From contig JAQCGX010000020.1 of assembly GCA_027619975.1 (NCBI GenBank), forward strand, positions 1 through 55,346: a stretch of DNA of 55,346 nt. The letters are read 5' to 3'. Every line of letters starts with the position of its first letter. Within the stretch, counting starts at the first letter, position 1. Positions 26,667 to 34,215 of the stretch are shown here, one piece after another. The notes under the pieces were generated by a model. The model searched no databases, was not told where the DNA came from, and saw only the letters and a list, made by a program, of their open reading frames with translations. This DNA is from Nitrospinota bacterium. Lineage in GTDB: Bacteria > Nitrospinota > Nitrospinia > Nitrospinales > VA-1. The translations under genes and the position numbers were made by a program.

Positions 26667-28502
26667 TCACGGGCGCGGCTCTTTAAGGTGAGTCAAAATT
26701 TTCTGCGCCAGAGACTCGGTGATGCCAGGGAGGGTTTGCAATTCTTCCTGGGATGCGGCGCGGATATTATCCAGACTGCCAAAAGTTTTCAATAACTGCA
26801 ACCGGCGTTTTTTGCCGATGCCCGGCACCGACTCCAACGGAGAATCCAGAGAACGCTTGTTTCTCAACTGACGATGAAAGGTGATGGCAAAGCGATGCGC
26901 CTCGTCGCGGATTCTTTGCAGTAAAAACCGCGAGGGAGAGTTTTCCTTAAACAAAACCGAGTTGTCTTGATGGAGAAGCAATACCTCATCGGTATCGAGG
27001 TTATTGCGTTGCTTTCCCTTGGCGATGCAGGCGAGATCGACCTTGCCCAACACCCCCGCTTCCTCAAGCGCTTTTGCCGCCGTGTTCAGGTGGCCCCGGC
27101 CCCCATCGATCAGCACCAGGCTGGGAAGGTCTTTACCTTCTTCGAGGAGCCTTTTGTATCTTCGCACCAGCACCTCGCGCATCATGGCATAATCGTCGAT
27201 TCCCTCAACCTCAGCGATTTTGTACTTGCGGTAGGCGGATTTGTCCGCCAGCCCGTTCTTGAATTGCACCATCGACCCCACGGCATGGGTGCCGGAAATA
27301 TTGGAGATATCAAAACCTTCAATCACTTCCGGAAAATTTTTAAGACTCAATGCCTCCTGCAACTCTTCCAGCATGCGAGTGGCCGTCTCGCCCTTATCCT
27401 GCTCCGTGCGCATGGCAAAACGCGCATTTTCCTCCGCCATATTTATCAGGTCGCGTTTTTTGCCACGCACCGGCGTTTCCAGAAAAACCCGGCTTTTTTT
27501 TCTTTCCGACAACCAGGAAGCGATCAAATCCATTTCTTCAATCGCATGCGGAAGCAAAATTTCCTTGGGAAGCAGGACCTCCTCGGCATAGTACTGCTTG
27601 AGAAACGAAGACAGGGTTTCGTTTTCTTCCAACTCGTTCAGACTTTTCATTTTGTAAATCTTCTCCCCCACCATTTTTCCGCCACGGACGACAAGCACCT
27701 GAACCATGGCGAACCCATGCTCTTTGCAATACCCGATCACGTCCTGATCTTCCAGCGAGGTGGAAACGATTTTCTGCTTGTCCAGAACCGTATGGACGGC
27801 TGCGATCTTGTCGCGCAAAACCCCTGCTTCCTCGTAGCGCAAATCCAGGGAAGCTTGCTTCATCTTGTTTTTCAGACGATCAACCAGTTCCGAGTTCTTG
27901 CCCTTCAGGAACAGGATGACATCATTCACCAGTTGCCCGTAATCCTCGGAAGAAATAGTTCCGGCACAGGGAGCGAGGCATCGACCCATCTGGTAATTCA
28001 GGCAGGGCCGCCGTTGCGGACTGCCGTCCAGCTTGTCCTTGCTCTGCCTGAGCGGAAAAATTTTATAAATCAGGCGGATGGTTTCACGCACTTCCTTGAC
28101 CATGGTGTAGGGGCCAAAATACGTCGCCCCGTCCTTTTTCACTTTCCGCACCACTTCCAGCTTTGGAAATAACTCCTGCGTCGTCAGCCGGATGTAGGGA
28201 TAATGTTTGTCGTCCTTTAAAAGAATGTTGTAGCGCGGCTGGTGTTTCTTGACGAAGTTGCTTTCCAGAATCAACGCTTCAGCTTCCGTTTGGGTGGTCA
28301 GGAATTTGATATCCCGCACCTTGCCGAGGAAGATCCGCGTCCTCGGAGGAAGCGCTCTTGAATTCTGAAAATAAGACCGGACTCTAGGCTGCAGGGACTT
28401 GGCCTTGCCAATATAAAGGATGCCGTCTTTCGCATCCTTCATGATATAAATTCCGGGTAACTTGGGAATTTTTTCCAGAATTTCAGTGAGGTGTTTTGTC
28501 AT
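26667..28502 (-). CDS. uvrC: Excinuclease ABC subunit C
   Basis: UvrC makes the dual incisions in nucleotide-excision repair. The 611 residues are full length. The GIY-YIG nuclease domain (PGIYIMKDAKDGILYIGKAKSL) is at residues 16-95. The cysteines CLNYQMGRCLAPCAG lie near 160. A UVR domain (about 205-240) binds UvrB. The C-terminal RNase H-like domain has FDISNISGTHAVGSMV and LVLIDGGRGHLN. Tandem helix-hairpin-helix motifs end the protein (SVPGIGKKRRLQLLKTFG, LPGITESLAQKIL). It is divergent from mazEF. Confidence 0.98.
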   Translation of the reverse strand: MTKHLTEILEKIPKLPGIYIMKDAKDGILYIGKAKSLQPRVRSYFQNSRALPPRTRIFLGKVRDIKFLTTQTEAEALILESNFVKKHQPRYNILLKDDKHYPYIRLTTQELFPKLEVVRKVKKDGATYFGPYTMVKEVRETIRLIYKIFPLRQSKDKLDGSPQRRPCLNYQMGRCLAPCAGTISSEDYGQLVNDVILFLKGKNSELVDRLKNKMKQASLDLRYEEAGVLRDKIAAVHTVLDKQKIVSTSLEDQDVIGYCKEHGFAMVQVLVVRGGKMVGEKIYKMKSLNELEENETLSSFLKQYYAEEVLLPKEILLPHAIEEMDLIASWLSERKKSRVFLETPVRGKKRDLINMAEENARFAMRTEQDKGETATRMLEELQEALSLKNFPEVIEGFDISNISGTHAVGSMVQFKNGLADKSAYRKYKIAEVEGIDDYAMMREVLVRRYKRLLEEGKDLPSLVLIDGGRGHLNTAAKALEEAGVLGKVDLACIAKGKQRNNLDTDEVLLLHQDNSVLFKENSPSRFLLQRIRDEAHRFAITFHRQLRNKRSLDSPLESVPGIGKKRRLQLLKTFGSLDNIRAASQEELQTLPGITESLAQKILTHLKEPRP

Positions 28503-28624
28503 GATCGACTGACTAAATAATATTTGGATTCATTGGCCCCATTATAGCTCGTTCCCCTGCTTCAATCACAACCATCTTCCTGCAGGCGACCGCCGGATTT
28601 TTCCAAATGGGGAAAAATAATTCC

Positions 28625-28659
28625 TTGAAAAGCCAGCACAGCGTATATACAATGTATAT
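28625..28659 (+). promoter_or_regulatory. mazEF promoter with overlapping operator
   Basis: TTGAAA (28625-28630), a 17-bp spacer and TACAAT (28648-28653) form a good sigma-70-type promoter about 30 bp upstream of mazE. A perfect inverted repeat ATATAC-AAT-GTATAT (28645-28659) covers the -10 box. That is the expected position for autorepression by a MazE-MazF complex. Confidence 0.75.
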
Positions 28660-28688
28660 CTTTTTCTATTAAAAAAGGAACTCAAGTT

Positions 28689-28925
28689 ATGGAGTCTAGG
28701 GTCAGCGTATGGGGAAACAGTCTCGGTTTAAGAATACCCAAAGCCTTTGCCAAGGAAATCGGCTTGAAAAGCGGCTCAAAAGTCCGTCTTGAAATGGAAA
28801 AAGGAAAAATCGTTGTCAAACCGATCACAAAATATTCCTTAAAATCCCTTGTTGACCAAATCACTCCGGAAAATCAATCTGGAGAAATGGATTTCGGCAG
28901 ACATGAGGGCCAGGAAATATGGTAG
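28689..28925 (+). CDS. mazE: MazE-type antitoxin (AbrB/SpoVT fold)
   Basis: This 78-residue antitoxin has an N-terminal swapped-hairpin AbrB DNA-binding domain (SRVSVWGNSLGLRIPKAFAKEIG, then GSKVRLEMEKGKIVVKP). The acidic C-terminal tail is expected to wrap the toxin. AAGGAA lies 8 nt before the ATG. The stop overlaps the mazF start by 7 bases, giving coupled translation. It probably represses its own promoter through the dyad at 28645-28659. Confidence 0.93.
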   Translation: MESRVSVWGNSLGLRIPKAFAKEIGLKSGSKVRLEMEKGKIVVKPITKYSLKSLVDQITPENQSGEMDFGRHEGQEIW

Positions 28926-29272
28926 CCAAAAAAAAATATGTCCCGGACCGGGGACATATCATTTGGCTGGATTTCACCCCTCAGGCGGGCCACGAACAAG
29001 CAGGGCACCGCCCCGCACTGGTCATTTCTCCCAAAATCTATAACGAAAAAGCCGGGCTGTTGATCGCCTGCCCCATCACCTCAAGAGTAAAGAGCTATCC
29101 CTTTGCGGTGGAGTTCACGCCTAAATATGGAGGCGGTTGTGTATTGGCCGATCAAGTTAAAAGCCTGGACTGGAAAGTCCGCCAAGCCAAATTCAAGGCG
29201 AAAGCCCCAAAAAAAGTCATGGAAGAAGTCCTGGGAAAACTTGGCGTTTTGATTTTCGGGGAAGAGGAATAA
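28919..29272 (+). CDS. mazF: MazF-type endoribonuclease toxin
   Basis: This 117-residue PemK/MazF toxin is a sequence-specific mRNA interferase. Motifs seen are GHIIWLDFTPQAGHEQAGHRPALVIS (the catalytic arginine is in the HRPALV segment), ACPITSRVKSYPFAVE (catalytic threonine/serine region) and VLADQVKSLDW. It overlaps mazE by 7 bases. The target sequence cannot be read from the protein. It is complete and apparently intact. Confidence 0.94.
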   Translation: MVAKKKYVPDRGHIIWLDFTPQAGHEQAGHRPALVISPKIYNEKAGLLIACPITSRVKSYPFAVEFTPKYGGGCVLADQVKSLDWKVRQAKFKAKAPKKVMEEVLGKLGVLIFGEEE

Positions 29273-29345
29273 AATAAAAGGAATGATCCCAAGATTATCT
29301 GATGAAAATTCTTGAAACAAAATTAAATTCTGTTTTGGAAAAACT

Positions 29346-30848
29346 ATGTGGGAAGAGTCGACAAAAACCTTTCTTAACCGGTCAACCACATTGCGCGATT
29401 TCCTTCCGCCTGTTCTGATCTTCATTTTTTTGTGCTCATCGACCGTTACTCCTGATGTTTTTGCCAGTGAACCCTTGGGCAACATTCTTAGCTGGGGCTC
29501 CGATGCGGAAGGCGGCGCGCCATACGTGTATCCCGACCCCAACGACCCCACCCGATTGATCGGCTTTGAAGTCGATCTCACCCAGGCCCTTGCCAAAGAA
29601 ATGGGCATGACCGCGAAACAGTCGCAAATCGACTGGTCCTCTCTGATCCCCGGATTGAAACGCGGAGATTTTCTGATCGCCATGAACGGCATCGAATGGA
29701 CCGCCGACCGGGCGCGGGAGGTGGCGTTTTCCAAACCCTATTACGTTTTCGCCCAGCAACTGGTGGTCAGGAAAGATGAGCAGGCGATCCAATCCTTTAA
29801 TGATATCGCAGGCCATCGGATCGCGACGCTGGAAGGAACCGCGGCCCACGACCTGCTTTTAAAAACTCCCGGCGTGGAAATCGCCAGTTACCGGGGGCAG
29901 GTGGAACCCTACCGAGATCTGGAACTGGGCCGGGTGAACGCCGTATTGCTGGACACACCCATCGCCGCTCACACCCTTCAAAGTCATCCGGCATTAAAAT
30001 ACGCCGGCCCGCCGGTCAGCGAAGGCGTTTACGTCGTAGCGGTGCGCAAGGAAAACCCCGTCCTGCTGAATAAAATCAACCGCGCTTTGGACAGCCTCTT
30101 TAAGAGCGGCGAGTTGCAATCCATTTATGCGAAGTGGGGATTGTGGAACGACGCGCAAACGCGGTTGCTGGGAAAACAACCGGATGCCTCTCCATCGCAA
30201 AATCCGTCCCATGAAAAAGCTCTGTGGTTTTATCTGCCCCTGCTTCTCAAGGGCGCGGGGATGACGGTTATTCTTTCCGTCGTCTCAATGGCTCTCGCCA
30301 TTGCACTGGGGTTGGCGGTTTGTCTCACCCGGCTGGCGGGCGGCCCCCTGTTGAAACCGCTGGCGGTGGGGTACATCGAAATCATGCGCGGCACGCCCCT
30401 GCTCCTGCAGTTATACATCATCTACTATGGCCTGCCCAATATCGGCATCAACCTGAACGCATTTACGGCGGCGGTTCTCGGCCTGGGATTGAATTACGCC
30501 GCTTACGAGGCTGAGATTTACCGCGGCGGTCTTAAGGCGATCCCCAGGGGACAAACGGAAGCGGCTCTGTCTCTGGGCATGACTTCTGCCATGATCTACC
30601 GCAGAATCCTGATTCCGCAAACCGCGAAGATGGTCCTGCCGCCCGTGACCAATGATTTTATTTCTTTGTTCAAGGATTCCTCCCTGGTATCCATCATCGC
30701 CATCGTGGAGCTGACCAAGACCTATAATATGCTGGCGGTGTCTTCCATGCGGTTCCTGGAGCTGGGAGTGTTGACGGCGATTCTTTACCTGATGATGTCC
30801 CTGCCTTTATCTTTCCTGTCCACGCGCCTGGAACGGAGAGCCCAATGA
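29346..30848 (+). CDS. Polar amino-acid ABC transporter, fused binding protein and permease
   Basis: This 500-residue two-domain protein starts with a signal or anchor segment (about 20-42). A family-3 solute-binding domain follows (about 47-270: GFEVDLTQALAKEMGM, AMNGIEWTADRAREVAFSKPYY, and a DLELGRVNAVLLDTPIA lobe). A HisM/GlnP-type permease with about five membrane spans covers about 295-495, with EIMRGTPLLLQLYIIYYGLP and the coupling loop EAALSLGMTSAMIYRRILIPQ. The binding protein is tethered to its own permease. The last 4 bases overlap the ATPase gene. The substrate is probably glutamine, glutamate or a similar amino acid; this cannot be resolved. Confidence 0.93.
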   Translation: MWEESTKTFLNRSTTLRDFLPPVLIFIFLCSSTVTPDVFASEPLGNILSWGSDAEGGAPYVYPDPNDPTRLIGFEVDLTQALAKEMGMTAKQSQIDWSSLIPGLKRGDFLIAMNGIEWTADRAREVAFSKPYYVFAQQLVVRKDEQAIQSFNDIAGHRIATLEGTAAHDLLLKTPGVEIASYRGQVEPYRDLELGRVNAVLLDTPIAAHTLQSHPALKYAGPPVSEGVYVVAVRKENPVLLNKINRALDSLFKSGELQSIYAKWGLWNDAQTRLLGKQPDASPSQNPSHEKALWFYLPLLLKGAGMTVILSVVSMALAIALGLAVCLTRLAGGPLLKPLAVGYIEIMRGTPLLLQLYIIYYGLPNIGINLNAFTAAVLGLGLNYAAYEAEIYRGGLKAIPRGQTEAALSLGMTSAMIYRRILIPQTAKMVLPPVTNDFISLFKDSSLVSIIAIVELTKTYNMLAVSSMRFLELGVLTAILYLMMSLPLSFLSTRLERRAQ

Positions 30849-31600
30849 TCGCCGTCAACGGGCTTTATAAACACTTCGGGGAAAAACCCGTTTTGAGAGG
30901 AATCGACTGTCATGTAAAAAAAGGGGAAGTTCTGGTCCTCATCGGGCCTTCGGGAAGTGGAAAAAGTTCCCTCTTAAGGTGCATCGGCGGCTTGGAGCCC
31001 TTCCAGGAAGGCAGCGTGCAAGTGGGCAAAACGCGGGTCAGCGGCACGGCGTTTAAAAAAATGTCCAAATCGGAAACAGAAACCCTGCGCCAGCTGCGCA
31101 TCAAGGTCGGCATGGTGTTCCAGCAATTCCATCTGTTTCCGCACATGACGGTGCTTGGCAACATCGTCGAAGCACCCATGCGGGTTCTCAAACTGTCCGA
31201 GAATCAGGCGGTTGCCAGAGCCCAGGAAGTGCTGGCTAAAGTGAAAATGACTGCGTTCATGAACCGGTTTCCGGCTTCCCTCTCCGGAGGCGAACAGCAA
31301 CGCGTGGCCATCGCCCGGACTCTGGCGATGGAGCCGGAATGTGTTCTCTTCGATGAACCGACTTCCTCTCTCGATCCGGAAACCGTTGGAGACGTCCTTG
31401 CCGTCATGCGTTTTCTGGCCAGTGAGGGGATGACCTTACTGGTGGTCACGCACGAAATGTCGTTTGCCCGTGAAGTCGCGGACCGCATCCTCATGCTGGA
31501 TGAAGGCAAGATCATCGAATCGGGATCCGCCGAGGAAATTTTTCAACAACCGAAACAGGACCGGACGCGAACGTTTCTCCAACGTATTCTGAACCGCTGA
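30845..31600 (+). CDS. Polar amino-acid ABC transporter ATP-binding protein
   Basis: This 251-residue GlnQ/HisP-like ATPase has Walker A GPSGSGKSS, a Q-loop in GMVFQQFHLFPHMTVL, signature LSGGEQQRVAIARTLA, Walker B CVLFDEPTSSLDPE, and an H-loop histidine in VVTHEMSFA. The ATG overlaps the permease stop (ATGA), so the two make a minimal two-gene importer. A short insertion (about 58-75, SGTAFKKMSKSETETL) precedes the Q-loop. MITE copy 3 lies just past the stop codon. Confidence 0.95.
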   Translation: MIAVNGLYKHFGEKPVLRGIDCHVKKGEVLVLIGPSGSGKSSLLRCIGGLEPFQEGSVQVGKTRVSGTAFKKMSKSETETLRQLRIKVGMVFQQFHLFPHMTVLGNIVEAPMRVLKLSENQAVARAQEVLAKVKMTAFMNRFPASLSGGEQQRVAIARTLAMEPECVLFDEPTSSLDPETVGDVLAVMRFLASEGMTLLVVTHEMSFAREVADRILMLDEGKIIESGSAEEIFQQPKQDRTRTFLQRILNR

Positions 31601-31622
31601 AGGGAATAGGCAATTTCTATTA

Positions 31623-31798
31623 GGACACCTCTAAAAATTAGTTTATTACGGGAAATCGAACATGGCACAAGGATTTCTTATATCGGTGGCACGGGCGACC
31701 TATCCTTAAATTTAAGGGCAGGTCGCCTGTTCCACTAAAACAAAGCCATCTCCTTAAATTAACGATTAGGAACATTTAGTCTATTTTTAGAAATGCCC
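31623..31798 (+). mobile_element. MITE-like element, copy 3 with a different core
   Basis: This 176-bp copy has ends GGACACCTCTAAAAATTAG and ATTTTTAGAAATGCCC, flanked by ATTA on both sides (31619-31622, 31799-31802). The outer 60-65 bp on each side match copy 2. The core, however, is one new hairpin (GCGACCTATCCTTA / TAAGGGCAGGTCGC) in place of the two palindromes of copies 1 and 2. The left arm of hairpin A and the right arm of hairpin B are kept, so the total length is unchanged. Confidence 0.85.
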
Positions 31799-31826
31799 AT
31801 TAGTTGAAATTGGAAATAGCAGCACA

Positions 31827-31855
31827 TTGATAATGAAAAACGATCAGGCTATACT
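31827..31855 (+). promoter_or_regulatory. Sigma-70-type promoter abutting the NSS transporter start
   Basis: TTGATA (31827-31832), 17 bp, then TATACT (31850-31855). The expected transcription start (about 31862) is only about 3 bases before the ATG at 31865, and no Shine-Dalgarno sequence precedes that ATG. The mRNA is therefore predicted to be leaderless or nearly so. Confidence 0.65.
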
Positions 31856-31864
31856 CTCCGGCTG

Positions 31865-33217
31865 ATGAAAACAGAAACCAACAACAAACGCGGGTTCTGG
31901 GCCAGCCGCATGGGTTTTGTCCTCGCCGCATCCGGGTCCGCCATCGGCTTGGGCAACGTCTGGAAGTTTCCTTACATCACCGGCCAGAACGGCGGCGGCG
32001 CTTTTGTTCTCATTTACCTCGTCTGCATTTTCATCATCGGCCTGCCCATCATGCTGGCCGAATTCACCCTGGGACGAAAAACCAACCTCAATCCCGTGGG
32101 CGCTTTCAAGACCCTCAAGCCCAATTCACCCTGGGTGGGCGTCGGCTACATGGGGGTTGCGGCGGGATTTCTAATTCTCTCCTTTTACGGCGTGGTGGGA
32201 GGCTGGACCCTCGCCTACATCGTCAAATCCTTCAGTCATTCGGTTCTGGAATTCCATTCACCTGCGGATGCAGGTCAGTTCTTCGGCGCCTTCATCGCCA
32301 ACCCGGTGGAAGTCCTGATCTACCAGGCCATGTTCATGGGCACCTGCATGGCCATCGTCATCAAAGGCATTCACGGCGGCATCGAAAAAGCCTGTGACAT
32401 TATGATGCCGACCCTGTTTGTGATTCTTCTGATTTTAATGGTGCGTTGTCTCACGCTTCCGGGTGCGATGGAGGGGGTGAAGTTTTATCTATATCCTGAT
32501 TTCAGCAAGATCTCGCCTTCGGTCATTCTCATCGCCCTGGGGCAGGCATTTTTTTCCCTGAGCTTAGGGATGGGCGCCATGCTCACTTACGGGAGCTACC
32601 TCTCGGAAAAAGAAAACCTGACAGCGGCCACGGTTTACGTGGTCCTCTTCGACACCCTGATCGCCCTCCTAGTGGGGATGGTCATTTTCCCCGCCGTCTT
32701 TGCGATGGGCTTGGAACCCGCCGAAGGGCCGAGTCTGGTGTTCAGCGTTTTGCCCGCGGTCTTTTCCAGCATGCCTTTTGGAACGGTGGTTTCTATTATA
32801 TTTTTCGTCCTCTTGGCCATTGCCGCCATCACATCGGGAATTTCCCTGCTCGAAGTCGTGGTGGCCTATTTCATCGACCAGATTGGCTGGACCCGGAAAA
32901 AAGCCGTGCTGATTATTGGCGGGGTGATTTTTATATTAGGAGTCCCGTCAGGGCTTTCCTTCGGCGTGATGAGCGATGTCAAATTCATGGGCATGACCTT
33001 CTTTGACAACGTGGACAACATCGCCTCCAATTACCTGCTTCCCTTAGGGGGCATGCTGACCGCTGTTTTTGTGGGATGGAAATGGGGCATCGTCAAGGCT
33101 CAGGAAGAAATCGAAAAGCACGAAACCCGGTTTCACTGGGCCAGGCAATGGGGGTTCCTCATTCGCTACATCACCCCCGTCGCCGTGGCCGTGGTTTTCT
33201 TTGCCAAATTCTTTTAG
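31865..33217 (+). CDS. Neurotransmitter:sodium symporter (NSS) family transporter
   Basis: This 450-residue inner-membrane Na+-coupled transporter has about 11 predicted spans, the number typical of bacterial NSS members. The family start FWASRMGFVLAASGSAIGLGNVWKFPYI holds the TM1 sodium and substrate site. GGGAFVLIYLVCIFIIGLPIMLAEFTLGR (TM2) follows, and GQAFFSLSLGMGAMLTYGSY is the TM6 unwound region. The substrate is probably an amino acid. The ATG at 31865 is required to keep the conserved FWASR segment. It ends with TAG. Confidence 0.94.
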   Translation: MKTETNNKRGFWASRMGFVLAASGSAIGLGNVWKFPYITGQNGGGAFVLIYLVCIFIIGLPIMLAEFTLGRKTNLNPVGAFKTLKPNSPWVGVGYMGVAAGFLILSFYGVVGGWTLAYIVKSFSHSVLEFHSPADAGQFFGAFIANPVEVLIYQAMFMGTCMAIVIKGIHGGIEKACDIMMPTLFVILLILMVRCLTLPGAMEGVKFYLYPDFSKISPSVILIALGQAFFSLSLGMGAMLTYGSYLSEKENLTAATVYVVLFDTLIALLVGMVIFPAVFAMGLEPAEGPSLVFSVLPAVFSSMPFGTVVSIIFFVLLAIAAITSGISLLEVVVAYFIDQIGWTRKKAVLIIGGVIFILGVPSGLSFGVMSDVKFMGMTFFDNVDNIASNYLLPLGGMLTAVFVGWKWGIVKAQEEIEKHETRFHWARQWGFLIRYITPVAVAVVFFAKFF

Positions 33218-33236
33218 GCTTCTCCCAATAAGAACC

Positions 33237-33245
33237 TGATATAAT
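33237..33245 (+). promoter_or_regulatory. Extended -10 promoter for the CBS gene
   Basis: TGATATAAT is a perfect extended -10 (TGnTATAAT) and lies 20 bp beyond the NSS stop. Predicted start of transcription is about 33252, giving a leader of some 80 bases that contains the upstream ORF at 33287. No good -35 is seen, as is usual for extended -10 promoters. Confidence 0.5.
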
Positions 33246-33265
33246 AGACCCGATATCTCCTTAAA

Positions 33266-33311
33266 TTGCAAATTTCCCCTGGAGGCATGAGTGTCATGAA
33301 ACGAACCCTCC
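33266..33311 (+). repeat. 46-bp direct repeat, copy A (gene-start duplication)
   Basis: This segment recurs 497 bp downstream at 33763-33808. The last 31 bases (33281-33311 and 33778-33808) differ at a single position. They include the Shine-Dalgarno GGAGG and the codons ATG AAA CGA ACC CTC. The first 15 bases match at 10 positions. Copy B begins a real secreted-protein gene; copy A begins a short upstream ORF. Confidence 0.88.
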
Positions 33312-33334
33312 TCAAAACCCGAAAGAGTGTCTGA
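33287..33334 (+). CDS. 15-codon upstream ORF ahead of the CBS protein
   Basis: ATG at 33287 (GGAGG at 33281-33285) encodes MSVMKRTLLKTRKSV; a second in-frame ATG at 33296 would give a 12-residue peptide. Its TGA (33332-33334) directly abuts the ATG of the CBS gene at 33335, which has no good ribosome site of its own. Translational coupling or re-initiation is likely. The N-terminal codons are a duplicate of the start of the secreted-protein gene at 33793. Confidence 0.5.
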   Translation: MSVMKRTLLKTRKSV

Positions 33335-33739
33335 ATGGACAAGGTAAAAGACCACGTTGCCTATATGGACGAATCGATTTTAAGCATCAGCGCCGAGGCT
33401 TCGGCTGCGGAAGCGGCAAAGAAGATGCGCGATAGTAAATTGAGCTCTCTGATCGTCGTCAAAGGCGGTGAGAATTGGGGAATAGTCACCGAAACCGATT
33501 TATCCAGAAAAATTATTGCCGAAGAACTCAACCCAAAAGAAACCAAGGTCAAATTTATAATGAACAAACCCATTGTCGCCATCGATAGCGATTCAACAAT
33601 GATGAAGGCCTTCGTGAAAATGGGCAACCACAATATTCGACACCTTGCAGTTACCGAGGACGATTTGATTATCGGGGTCCTTTCGATAAATAATTTCATT
33701 TCCTACTACAAGCAGAAATTTGAAAAGGGAACAAAGTAA
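33335..33739 (+). CDS. Two-CBS-domain protein
   Basis: This 134-residue cytosolic protein is made of a CBS pair: DESILSISAEASAAEAAKKMRDSKLSSLIVVKGGENWGIVTETDLSRKII, then NKPIVAIDSDSTMMKAFVKMGNHNIRHLAVTEDDLIIGVLSINNFI. Such modules bind adenine nucleotides and usually regulate a partner. There is no fused effector domain. It is translated directly after the upstream ORF. The partner is unknown, but it follows the NSS transporter and precedes a small secreted protein. Confidence 0.92.
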   Translation: MDKVKDHVAYMDESILSISAEASAAEAAKKMRDSKLSSLIVVKGGENWGIVTETDLSRKIIAEELNPKETKVKFIMNKPIVAIDSDSTMMKAFVKMGNHNIRHLAVTEDDLIIGVLSINNFISYYKQKFEKGTK

Positions 33740-33762
33740 TCATTATTTTTATATCTCGCGCA

Positions 33763-33808
33763 TTGCATATTCATCTTGGAGGCTTGAGTGTCATGAAACG
33801 AACCCTCC
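33763..33808 (+). repeat. 46-bp direct repeat, copy B
   Basis: This is the partner of the repeat at 33266-33311 and includes the ribosome site and first codons of the secreted-protein gene. Where copy A has an ATG at the first in-frame start, copy B has TTG (33784-33786). This makes ATG 33793 the main start here. Confidence 0.88.
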
Positions 33809-34107
33809 CGATTTTGTTTTTTCTGATTTTTATTGTTTCCGGCGATGCGTTCGCCAACAAGGAGCCTGCCTGTAATCCTCCTTATCAACCCACGAATATT
33901 TTAAAACTCCTTTTGAACTATTCGGCAACACTTGAATACATCACCAACGCCCCGGAGCAGTGTCAAAAACCTTTCCAGCGGGATATAACGGAAGTCGTTC
34001 GATCGACCTGGCTGTTTACGAAAGGGTGTAAAAAAGTGACGTTTGAGGATTTTGAAAAGGCGGAAAAATTGCGGCAGGAAAATAGCGCACCGCCACCAAA
34101 GGGGTGA
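33793..34107 (+). CDS. Small secreted cysteine-containing protein
   Basis: This 104-residue protein has a clear signal peptide (MKRTLPILFFLIFIVSGDAFA, cleavage near residue 21). The mature protein of about 83 residues has three cysteines (ACNPP, EQCQKP, KGCKKV) and the phrase PYQPTNILKLLLNYSATLEYITNAPEQC. The family is not recognised. GGAGG precedes the start by about 10 nt. It is probably periplasmic. The 5' end has been copied upstream of the CBS gene (see the repeats). Confidence 0.75.
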   Translation: MKRTLPILFFLIFIVSGDAFANKEPACNPPYQPTNILKLLLNYSATLEYITNAPEQCQKPFQRDITEVVRSTWLFTKGCKKVTFEDFEKAEKLRQENSAPPPKG

Positions 34108-34215
34108 AGCTCAGAAGATCAATCCTGAGGCGGGGATTTATCCCCAACCAGTGAAAGAGAAATCAGATTTTCCTCTGGGTCGCCTGTTTATACTCGGCGG
34201 CGAATAGAGCAAAAT

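Noticed and set aside
26967-28172. 401-codon plus-strand open frame opposite uvrC
   Set aside because: Antisense shadow of uvrC with no recognisable domain.
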